From Winogradskyella immobilis (lineage in GTDB: Bacteria > Bacteroidota > Bacteroidia > Flavobacteriales > Flavobacteriaceae), in assembly GCF_021887715.1 (NCBI RefSeq), contig NZ_JAIQXX010000001.1, forward strand, positions 1 to 64,000: DNA of 64,000 nt, given 5' to 3'. Under the pieces are notes generated by a model. It was not told the origin of the DNA and made no database searches. It worked only from the letters and a program-made list of their open reading frames with translations. Below are positions 26,188 through 34,033 of this stretch, piece after piece (positions within the stretch are counted from its first letter, which is position 1; every line of letters begins with the position of its first letter). A program made the position numbers and the translations under genes.

Positions 26188-28479
26188 ATGCATTTCAAGA
26201 AATTAATTAACATTGTCATTTTATTCTTTTTGATTTTTTGCTGTGAAGAGAAGTATAATGAAATTGAACCAGAAGCAATTATTCCAAAACCCTCAGAGCA
26301 AATCTCTAAATCTGGTGAGTTTATATTAAAAGACTTTTATGCTGTCAGTGCAGAGAATGATCTCGACAATGCTTCAATTTATTTAATGAATCAAATTGAT
26401 GGTTTAATTGACATCAAATTAAATCCAAAGCATAAAAGCAAAATCGAATTTATAGAGAACTTAAATCTTAAAGAAGAAGAGTATTACTTGGACGTTTCAA
26501 AAAAAGGTATTTCTATACAAGCAAGAGATTCTAGAGGTGCATTTTATGCAGTACAAAGTTTATTTCAATTATTTCCTAAAAACGCAGGTGAAAACAATGA
26601 GATTATAATTCCATTCGTCAATATTAAAGATTCACCACAATTCTCATACAGAGGCATGCACTTAGATGTAGGTCGCCACATGTACTCGGTAGATTTCATT
26701 AAAAAATATATTGATGCTATAGCCATGTTAAAGATGAACACTTTTCACTGGCATTTAACAGAAGATCAAGGTTGGCGCATTGAGATTAAAAAGTATCCAA
26801 AACTTCAGGAGGTAGCAGCCTATAGAGACGAAACTTTAGTAGGTCATTACAGTGATCAACCACATCAGTTTGATGGTAAACGCTATGGTGGCCATTATAC
26901 ACAAGAAGAAATAAAAGATATCGTTGCTTATGCACAAAACCGTTTTGTAACCATTATTCCAGAGATTGAAATGCCAGGTCATAGTCAAGCAGCAATAGCA
27001 GCGTATCCTGAATTAGGCTGTACAGGAGAACAAGTTGAGGTGGCTACAAAATGGGGAGTTTTTGAAGATATATATTGTACTAAAGATGAAACATTTAACT
27101 TTCTTGAAGATGTTTTAGATGAGGTTTTAGAACTATTTCCAAGCAAGTATATCCATATTGGAGGTGATGAAGCACCAAAGACCAGATGGAAGACTTGTAA
27201 AGATTGCCAAAAACGAATTAAAGATGAAGGTCTAAAAGACGAGCATGAACTTCAGAATTATTTTATTACCAGAATGGAGAAATATCTCAATTCTAAAGGC
27301 CGACAAATCATTGGTTGGGACGAAATTCTAGAAGGAGGTTTAGCTCCAAATGCAACGGTTATGTCTTGGAGAGGAACTAGTGGTGCTGTGGAAGCAGCAA
27401 AATCTGGGCATAATGTGGTTATGACACCAACCTCACATTGTTATTTTGATTATTACCAATCCGATAATGAAGACGAACCTTTAGCTATTGGCGGATTTTT
27501 ACCTTTAGAAAAAGTGTATGGTTTTAATCCAATTCCCGAAGAGCTTACTAAAGAAGATGCTAAATTCGTCTTAGGTGCACAAGGCAATATTTGGACGGAA
27601 TATATGCCTACCGAAGAGCAGGTAGAGTATATGGCATTTCCGAGGATGTTGGCGATGAGCGAAGTACTTTGGTCAAAGCCTGAAAACAAAAACTATAAGA
27701 ATTTTGTATCACGACTAGAAAATTTCCATAAACGATTAGATGCGCTTGATATTAATTACGCCAATCATTTATATGAGATTGAAGGTAACATGCTTTCAGA
27801 AGATGGTAAAGCATTTTATGACTTAATAACTTTAACCGAAGGAAAAACAATTCGTTATACTTTAGATGGAAGTGCGCCTAATGTAAGTTCAAAAATCTAT
27901 AAATCCCGAATTCCAATAGTAGAAAGTACAATTATAAAAGCAGCAGTCTTTAATTCTGACAAGCAGCTTGGTAAGAATTTTACTCAAAATATTAATTTTC
28001 ATAAAGCAGTAGGTGCTAAAATCTACATAAACAAACAACCACATATAGCGTATTCAGGAAGTGGATCAGAAGGCTTAATCAATGGTATTCGTGGAAGTGA
28101 TTCTCGTTACGGTGATAAAGAATGGTTAGGCTTTTGGGGAGAAGATATTGAGATTAAGATTGATTTTAAGAAACCAATAAAGATTAATTCAATTAAAACA
28201 CGATTTTACAATGGAAATGGTCAGTGGATTTATTCACCAAAAGAAGTTAATTTTGAATTTACACTTGAAGAAGGAACTAAGGTTAGTGATAAACGAAAAC
28301 TACAAAGCAAAGATAAATTACTTATAAAATTAGATTATGATTTTATAACACCAGAAGATTTAAATGTGAAAGTAAAATCTTTTACATTGAAAATCCCTAA
28401 CTACGGAAAAATTCCAGAAGGGAAACAAGGTGCAGGAAATAAAGCGTGGACGTTTATTGATGAAATTATTGTGAACTAA
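26188..28479 (+). CDS. GH20 beta-N-acetylhexosaminidase lipoprotein
   Basis: This enzyme removes terminal beta-linked GlcNAc or GalNAc from glycans by substrate-assisted catalysis. A lipobox (ILFFLIFCCEE) indicates membrane anchoring. A GH20b domain (about residues 30-150) precedes the TIM barrel, which opens with FSYRGMHLDVGRHMYSVDF and has the catalytic pair Asp327-Glu328 in HIGGDEAPKTRW. C-terminal parts are a chitobiase-type sandwich (TIRYTLDGSAPN) and a discoidin-like domain related to the end of the neighbouring GH92. It is divergent from GH92 (40-base gap) and leads an operon with cutC and GH2. Confidence 0.95.
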   Translation: MHFKKLINIVILFFLIFCCEEKYNEIEPEAIIPKPSEQISKSGEFILKDFYAVSAENDLDNASIYLMNQIDGLIDIKLNPKHKSKIEFIENLNLKEEEYYLDVSKKGISIQARDSRGAFYAVQSLFQLFPKNAGENNEIIIPFVNIKDSPQFSYRGMHLDVGRHMYSVDFIKKYIDAIAMLKMNTFHWHLTEDQGWRIEIKKYPKLQEVAAYRDETLVGHYSDQPHQFDGKRYGGHYTQEEIKDIVAYAQNRFVTIIPEIEMPGHSQAAIAAYPELGCTGEQVEVATKWGVFEDIYCTKDETFNFLEDVLDEVLELFPSKYIHIGGDEAPKTRWKTCKDCQKRIKDEGLKDEHELQNYFITRMEKYLNSKGRQIIGWDEILEGGLAPNATVMSWRGTSGAVEAAKSGHNVVMTPTSHCYFDYYQSDNEDEPLAIGGFLPLEKVYGFNPIPEELTKEDAKFVLGAQGNIWTEYMPTEEQVEYMAFPRMLAMSEVLWSKPENKNYKNFVSRLENFHKRLDALDINYANHLYEIEGNMLSEDGKAFYDLITLTEGKTIRYTLDGSAPNVSSKIYKSRIPIVESTIIKAAVFNSDKQLGKNFTQNINFHKAVGAKIYINKQPHIAYSGSGSEGLINGIRGSDSRYGDKEWLGFWGEDIEIKIDFKKPIKINSIKTRFYNGNGQWIYSPKEVNFEFTLEEGTKVSDKRKLQSKDKLLIKLDYDFITPEDLNVKVKSFTLKIPNYGKIPEGKQGAGNKAWTFIDEIIVN

Positions 28480-28480
28480 T

Positions 28481-29170
28481 ATGCTGTTAGAAGTCTGTGC
28501 TAATTCATACCAATCTGCTATTAACGCTCAAAAAGCAGGAGCACATCGTATAGAACTGTGCCAAGAATTATCAGTTGGTGGTGTAACACCATCTTATGGT
28601 TTATTAAAACAAGTCATAAAAAAATTAAACATCCCTGTATTTGTGTTAATTCGTCCAAGAAGCGGTCATTTTGTATATACAGATATTGAGTTTGAAATTA
28701 TGAAAATGAATATTCAAACCTGTAAAGAAATAGGTTGTACAGGTATTGTTTCAGGTGTTTTAAGAGGAGACAAAACTATTGATATTAAAAGAACAAAAGA
28801 ATTAGTAGAGTTATCAAGACCATTACCGTTTACTTTCCATCGGGCTTTTGATGAGGTCGTAAACCCTAAAGAAGCTTTAGAAGATTTAATTGATTTAGGA
28901 GTAGAACGTGTTTTGACTTCTGGACAAGAAACTTCTGCAGAAAAAGGAATAGAATTGCTAAAAGAACTTAATTGCATTGCTAATAATAGAATAATACTAT
29001 TAGCTGGTGGAGGTATAAATTCTGAAAATGCAAGAAAATTTAAAGATTTAGCATTAAAAGAAATACATGCTTCAGCATCAACTGTAAGAGAAAAAGAAGA
29101 GTCTTTATTTTCAATAGAGTTATCTTATTCAGATCCAGAAAAAATAAAATCCATTATTAATGCGATATAG
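28481..29170 (+). CDS. cutC: CutC family protein
   Basis: A 229-residue TIM-barrel protein of the CutC family. The N-terminus (MLLEVCANSYQSAINAQKAGAHRIELCQ), LIRPRSGHFVYTD and HRAFDEVVNPKEALEDL motifs are typical. CutC was named from a copper-sensitive E. coli mutant, but that link is disputed and the enzymatic role is unknown. It begins one base after the GH20 stop and overlaps the GH2 gene by 11 bases, so it is co-translated with glycosidases. That placement suggests a role in sugar metabolism rather than copper (inference). Confidence 0.93.
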   Translation: MLLEVCANSYQSAINAQKAGAHRIELCQELSVGGVTPSYGLLKQVIKKLNIPVFVLIRPRSGHFVYTDIEFEIMKMNIQTCKEIGCTGIVSGVLRGDKTIDIKRTKELVELSRPLPFTFHRAFDEVVNPKEALEDLIDLGVERVLTSGQETSAEKGIELLKELNCIANNRIILLAGGGINSENARKFKDLALKEIHASASTVREKEESLFSIELSYSDPEKIKSIINAI

Positions 29171-31628
29171 TATTATAGTAATTATATTATTGGTATTTAG
29201 CTGTAAGTCAAAACATGATGTTCCAGCAGTAATTGAGTTAAGTGACAATTGGCAGTTTAAGCAGGTGTCAGATTCTATTTGGTATAATGCTAAAGTTCCA
29301 GGACAAGTCCATACCGATTTATTAAAAAATGATTTAATTGAAAATCCCTTTGTAGGTAATAATGAATTAGATCTACAATGGATTTCTGAAACCGATTGGG
29401 AATACACAACCAATTTTTTTGTAGATAAAGAAACACTATCAAAAAAACACCTAGAACTTAATTTTGAAGGTTTAGATACCTACGCTAATGTTTATCTAAA
29501 TGATAGTTTAATCTTAAAGGCAAATAATGCGTTTAGAGAATGGAATATTAATGTCAAATCTATTATAAAGCTTGAAAACGAGTTGCGACTTGTTTTTAAA
29601 AACACAGCAAAGAAAGAAAATATAGAGAAGGCAAAATTACCATATCAATTGCCAGAAGGGAATCGCATTTTTACACGAAAACCACAATTTCAATATGGCT
29701 GGGATTGGGGACCAAAGTTTATCACTTCTGGGATTTGGAGACCAATTAAACTAATTGCTAATAATGATTTAAGAATCCGAAATGCTTATATCATACAAAA
29801 TGAACTTAATGATTCTATAAGTAAACTTAATTTGCATATGAATTTAGCTTACAATAGAACTGATGGTTACACTTTTGAAGTTTTTGTTAATGATTCCTTG
29901 GTAGCTATATCCGAAGATGGATTTCAATATAGTCCGATGAATATTCCTTTTGAAATTAAAACCCCAAAACGCTGGTGGCCGCATAATCTTGGAGAACCGT
30001 ATTTATATGATGTAAAAGTTGTGGTTAAAGATGGCAATACCATTTTAGATACATATTCTCAAAAATTAGGATTAAGAACCATAGAATTGGTTACAGAAAA
30101 AGATAGTATTGGAGAGTCGTTTTATTTTAAAGTGAATGATGTTCCCGTTTATGCAAAAGGAGCGAATTATATTCCGCAAAACAGCTTTCAAAGTCAAGTT
30201 ACAGATTCACATTATAATAAATTGTTAGATGATGTTGTTGAAGCTAATATGAATATGCTTAGAGTTTGGGGAGGTGGTATTTATGAGAATGATATTTTTT
30301 ATAATTTATGTGACGAAAAAGGTATTTTAGTGTGGCAAGATTTTATGTTTGCCTGCGCCATGTATCCTGGAGACCAAGCATTTTTAGATAATGTACAGCA
30401 AGAAGCAATTGATAATGTAAAACGTTTACGTCATCATCCTTCAATAGCCTTATGGTGTGGTAATAATGAGAATTCTGAAGGCTGGCACCGTTGGGGTTGG
30501 CAAACAGATAGAAGTGATGCCGAAAAAGAGGAGATTTGGGATAATTACCTTAAAGTCTTCGATAGTATATTGCCGCAAACGGTTAGTAAATATAGTAATA
30601 CCAGTTATTGGGAATCTTCACCAAGCTATGGAAGAGGCAACCCAAAATATAAAGCCCAAGGAGATGCACACGATTGGTGGATTTGGCATGATGAATATCC
30701 GTTTGAACATCTTCCGGATAATGTACCACGATTTATGAGCGAGTTTGGTTTTCAATCCTTTCCGAGTTATGAAGCGATAAAATATATCAATCAGAACGAT
30801 AGCATTTCAATTACTTCAAAAGCATTTCAAACCCATCAAAAACACTCGCGAGGATTTTCTATCATTAAAAATTATATGGAACGCGATTATCCAATCCCAG
30901 ATAAGGATGAAGATTATGTATATATGAGTCAATTAGTGCAAGCCCATGGTTTGGTTATGGGTTTTGAAGCGCAACGCAGAGCTAAACCTTATAATATGGG
31001 GACATTATATTGGCAACTTAACGATTGTTGGCCAGTAACATCTTGGTCTAGCATTGATTTTATGGGAAATTGGAAGGCTCTACATTATAAAACTAAAAAT
31101 GCATTTAGCAATGTTTTAATTTCCTCACGAGTAGAAAACAATAAACTAAAGACTTGGTTGATTAATGATAATCTTCAACCTGAAAATGGAATACTGTCAT
31201 TACAACTGTTAGATTTTGAGGGTAAGGTTATCTGGGAGAATTATAAAGATGTTGAGGTTGTTCCAAACTCAAGTGAAGTTAAATTTCAAATGGATTTAAA
31301 TACGATTTCGTTTCAAAAAGAAGCAGTAGTTTTAGTTTCAAAATTTAAAGACTTAACATCGAATTTTTACTTTTCAAAACCGAAAGATTTAAAATTAAAA
31401 CAAGAAGAGATTGAAAAAACAGTAACAAAGTCTAGTAATGGCTTTAAGGTTATATTGTCTAGTAAAACACTTCAAAAAGATGTGTTTTTATACACCACTA
31501 TAAAGGGACACTTTTCAGACAATTACTTTGATATTTTACCGGGAGAAAAGGTGACAATTCATTTTAAAACCGAAGCGTCTTCTTTAGATGATTTGCAATT
31601 TAAAAGCTTTAACAATTTTGTAAAATAA
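29160..31628 (+). CDS. GH2 beta-mannosidase lipoprotein
   Basis: This exo-beta-mannosidase would cleave the Man-beta-1,4-GlcNAc linkage of the N-glycan core. The N-terminus (MRYSIIVIILLVFSCKSKHD) has a lipobox. Domains in order are a GH2 sugar-binding jelly roll (about 25-190, with YGWDWGPKFITSGIWRPI), an immunoglobulin-like domain, the TIM barrel with acid/base Glu437 in WCGNNENSEG and nucleophile Glu528 in MSEFGFQSFPS, and C-terminal beta domains. RVWGGGIYENDIFY is typical of beta-mannosidases. It overlaps cutC by 11 bases and closes the GH20-cutC-GH2 operon. Confidence 0.93.
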   Translation: MRYSIIVIILLVFSCKSKHDVPAVIELSDNWQFKQVSDSIWYNAKVPGQVHTDLLKNDLIENPFVGNNELDLQWISETDWEYTTNFFVDKETLSKKHLELNFEGLDTYANVYLNDSLILKANNAFREWNINVKSIIKLENELRLVFKNTAKKENIEKAKLPYQLPEGNRIFTRKPQFQYGWDWGPKFITSGIWRPIKLIANNDLRIRNAYIIQNELNDSISKLNLHMNLAYNRTDGYTFEVFVNDSLVAISEDGFQYSPMNIPFEIKTPKRWWPHNLGEPYLYDVKVVVKDGNTILDTYSQKLGLRTIELVTEKDSIGESFYFKVNDVPVYAKGANYIPQNSFQSQVTDSHYNKLLDDVVEANMNMLRVWGGGIYENDIFYNLCDEKGILVWQDFMFACAMYPGDQAFLDNVQQEAIDNVKRLRHHPSIALWCGNNENSEGWHRWGWQTDRSDAEKEEIWDNYLKVFDSILPQTVSKYSNTSYWESSPSYGRGNPKYKAQGDAHDWWIWHDEYPFEHLPDNVPRFMSEFGFQSFPSYEAIKYINQNDSISITSKAFQTHQKHSRGFSIIKNYMERDYPIPDKDEDYVYMSQLVQAHGLVMGFEAQRRAKPYNMGTLYWQLNDCWPVTSWSSIDFMGNWKALHYKTKNAFSNVLISSRVENNKLKTWLINDNLQPENGILSLQLLDFEGKVIWENYKDVEVVPNSSEVKFQMDLNTISFQKEAVVLVSKFKDLTSNFYFSKPKDLKLKQEEIEKTVTKSSNGFKVILSSKTLQKDVFLYTTIKGHFSDNYFDILPGEKVTIHFKTEASSLDDLQFKSFNNFVK

Positions 31629-31670
31629 GTGTGAAAGCATATTTGTAAATTCGTAAATTAAAATTACCCT

Positions 31671-32906
31671 ATGATTCGTTGGTTAATATTTGTTGTCATT
31701 GTTGGAGTTGCAGATTATTATGCATTCCAGTCTCTAAAAACAATTACAAAAAACAATTGGTGGCATATACTCTATTGGGTATTTACTATTGCTGTTTTAG
31801 CAAATTTTGTAATTCAATTTTATAGTTTTAGCCGTAGTGACGGATTCTCTCATGCTAACTCTTATGCTATTGGTCTTTTAATAGCTATGATTGTGCCTAA
31901 GCTAATTTTAATTGCAATAATGCTTGGTGAAGATGTGATAAGAATTCCGCAAGCGATATATAGCTTTTTTACACAGAATTCTGGCGATGGAGTAAAGCAT
32001 TTTCCATCGCGTAGAACCTTTGTGAGCAAAATAGCATTAGGCTTGGCAGCGATTCCGTTTGCTTCAATATTATATGGTATTTACAGAGGAAAATACAATT
32101 TTAAGGTGCTGAATTACACATTGCATTTTGAAGATTTACCAGATGCTTTTGATGGGTATCGTTTAACTCAAATTAGCGATATACATTCTGGTAGTTTTGA
32201 TAATATAAAAAAAGTAGAATACGCCATCGATTTAATAAATGAGCAACAAAGTGATGTTATTTTATTTACTGGTGATATGGTAAATAATAAGGCGTCAGAA
32301 ATGGAGCCATATATCGATATTTTCAAGAAATTAAATGCAAAAGACGGTATGTATTCGGTTTTAGGAAATCATGATTATGGTGATTATATAAGTTGGTCAA
32401 ATCCAGAAGCTAAAACTCAAAATTTAGAAGATTTAAAATCCCTCCAAAAAAATATTGGTTTCGATTTATTATTGAATGAAAACCGTTTCATTGAAAAAAA
32501 TGGACAACGCATTGCTTTAGTTGGTGTAGAAAATTGGGGAAAAGGCGGTTTTAAAAAAGCAGGTGACTTAAAAAAGGCGGCAAGTAAAATTGATGCGAAA
32601 GATTTTAAAATATTAATGAGCCATGATCCGAGTCATTGGGATGAGGAAGTGATTAAAGATGATTATCATTATCATTTAACATTAAGTGGACATACACATG
32701 GTATGCAATTTGGTATAGAGATACCAGGCTGGTTTAAATGGAGTCCTGTAAAGTGGCGCTATAAACATTGGGCAGGTATTTATAAAGAGCTTGGGCAATA
32801 CATTAATGTTAACCGTGGGTTTGGGTATTTAGCTTTTCCGGGACGCGTTGGTATTTGGCCAGAGATTACAGTTATAGAACTTAAAAAAGGAACGAAAAAT
32901 ACTTAG
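31671..32906 (+). CDS. Membrane-anchored metallophosphoesterase
   Basis: A 411-residue protein whose first 130 residues contain about four membrane helices, with a calcineurin-like phosphoesterase domain following. The metal-binding motifs are in order: QISDIHSG, FTGDMVNNK, LGNHDYGDY, MSHDPSHW and SGHTHGMQFG. Related proteins (YkuE/YaeI-like) include phosphodiesterases acting on lipids such as UDP-diacylglucosamine, but the substrate here is unknown. It lies 42 bases after the GH2 gene and could be read through from it, although function gives no reason to link them. Confidence 0.88.
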   Translation: MIRWLIFVVIVGVADYYAFQSLKTITKNNWWHILYWVFTIAVLANFVIQFYSFSRSDGFSHANSYAIGLLIAMIVPKLILIAIMLGEDVIRIPQAIYSFFTQNSGDGVKHFPSRRTFVSKIALGLAAIPFASILYGIYRGKYNFKVLNYTLHFEDLPDAFDGYRLTQISDIHSGSFDNIKKVEYAIDLINEQQSDVILFTGDMVNNKASEMEPYIDIFKKLNAKDGMYSVLGNHDYGDYISWSNPEAKTQNLEDLKSLQKNIGFDLLLNENRFIEKNGQRIALVGVENWGKGGFKKAGDLKKAASKIDAKDFKILMSHDPSHWDEEVIKDDYHYHLTLSGHTHGMQFGIEIPGWFKWSPVKWRYKHWAGIYKELGQYINVNRGFGYLAFPGRVGIWPEITVIELKKGTKNT

Positions 32907-33049
32907 TTGTAACATTTTAGTGTGTTTGCTTACTAATTAGTATCTTTATATATAATTCAAACTGAATAGTATAGAATATTCTATTTAAAGTATAGTATAA
33001 AAAAAATGCTTAGGTTTGTATTGCAATATTTGACCAAAACAGTATAGAC

Positions 33050-33346
33050 ATGTCAAAATTTGGGGAATTAATAGATGTAGATATCCCAGTTCTACTGGAC
33101 TTTTTTACCGAATGGAATGATCAATCTACAGCCATGCATCCAGTACTTAGAGATGTAGCAGCAGCACTTGGCGATAAAGCTAAAGTGATAAAAATTGATG
33201 TTGATAAAAACCAAGAATTAGCAGAAGCCTTACGAGTAAAAGGCTTGCCAACACTTATTATCTATAAAAATGGTGAAATGAAATGGCGCTACAGTGGTGA
33301 ACAAGATGCTAATACACTGATTGGTATTATTCAAGAATATGTCTAA
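33050..33346 (+). CDS. Thioredoxin-fold protein without the CxxC motif
   Basis: A 98-residue single-domain thioredoxin fold (VLLDFFTEW, then IDVDKNQELAEALRVKGLPTLIIYKNGE). The cis-Pro loop GLPT is kept, but the active-site segment is W22-N-D-Q-S26, with neither Cys of WCGPC. It therefore cannot act as a dithiol reductase. I believe this variant is shared among flavobacteria, which would suggest a conserved non-redox job such as protein binding; I cannot check this here. It is a single gene convergent with the deacetylase. Confidence 0.9.
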   Translation: MSKFGELIDVDIPVLLDFFTEWNDQSTAMHPVLRDVAAALGDKAKVIKIDVDKNQELAEALRVKGLPTLIIYKNGEMKWRYSGEQDANTLIGIIQEYV

Positions 33347-33348
33347 AC

Positions 33349-33364
33349 TTCTGCGCAAGCAGAA
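33349..33364. terminator. Small hairpin after the thioredoxin-fold gene
   Basis: TTCTGC (33349-33354) pairs with GCAGAA (33359-33364) around a GCAA tetraloop, followed by ATCTTTTAC. It lies in the 33-base gap between convergent genes. The stem is short and the T-run is weak. Confidence 0.5.
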
Positions 33365-33379
33365 ATCTTTTACTTTAAA

Positions 33380-34033
33380 TTATAGGTTTTTCAACGATTT
33401 AAACACATACCCTTTTTTTGTATAATATTCTAAAACTTTAGGGAGCACATATTTAAGATGTTGTTCTGCTTTTACACTATCGTGAAATACAATAATGCTT
33501 CCATTTTTAGTTGAATTGAGAACATTGTCTAAACATTTTTCTTGAGAAATAGAAGCATCCCAATCAAAAGATAATACATCCCATAGAACAATTTTATAGC
33601 CTTGTTTTTGAAGTTTTTTTGCTTGTTTAGATTTAAATTTCCCGTATGGCGGTCTAAAAAAGTTTTTCCTGTTTATAGAAGTTGAGAGGTGCTGCTCAAT
33701 AACACGTTGTGTTATTTCAACATCATTTATATAATCCTTGGTTTTGTGTTTCCAACCTTTTAAATGGTTGTAAGTATGGTTTCCAATAGAATGATCGTTC
33801 TCAATTATATTTTTAAATATTTGAGGGTGTTTTTCAATATTATCGCCAATACAAAAAAAAGTAGCTTTGGCATTATAAGCTTTTAAAAGTTCTAAAACCC
33901 AATCTGTGATTTCAGGTGCTGGTCCGTCATCAAAGGTAAGATACAATTCTTGTTGAGACGTTTCAATATCCCATATAAAATTTGGAAATATAGACTTTAC
34001 AAATCCTGGTGTTTTAGCAGGGATTAGTTGCAT
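33380..34033 (-). CDS. Polysaccharide deacetylase family protein
   Basis: A 217-residue NodB-homology carbohydrate esterase (CE4) that removes N- or O-acetyl groups from polysaccharides such as peptidoglycan or surface glycans. Motifs are all present: motif 1 LTFDDGPAPE with the catalytic Asp pair, motif 2 SIGNHTYNH with two metal His, motif 3 FRPPYGKFKSKQ, motif 4 LWDVLSFDWD and motif 5 IIVFHDSVKA. No signal peptide is evident, so its location is unclear. Its start overlaps the stop of the DUF2723 gene by one base (TAATG), so the two are translationally coupled. Confidence 0.92.
   Translation of the reverse strand: MQLIPAKTPGFVKSIFPNFIWDIETSQQELYLTFDDGPAPEITDWVLELLKAYNAKATFFCIGDNIEKHPQIFKNIIENDHSIGNHTYNHLKGWKHKTKDYINDVEITQRVIEQHLSTSINRKNFFRPPYGKFKSKQAKKLQKQGYKIVLWDVLSFDWDASISQEKCLDNVLNSTKNGSIIVFHDSVKAEQHLKYVLPKVLEYYTKKGYVFKSLKNL

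Noticed and set aside
30457-30738. 93-codon plus-strand frame inside the GH2 gene
   Set aside because: It lies in another frame over the catalytic barrel, whose motifs are intact in the main frame.
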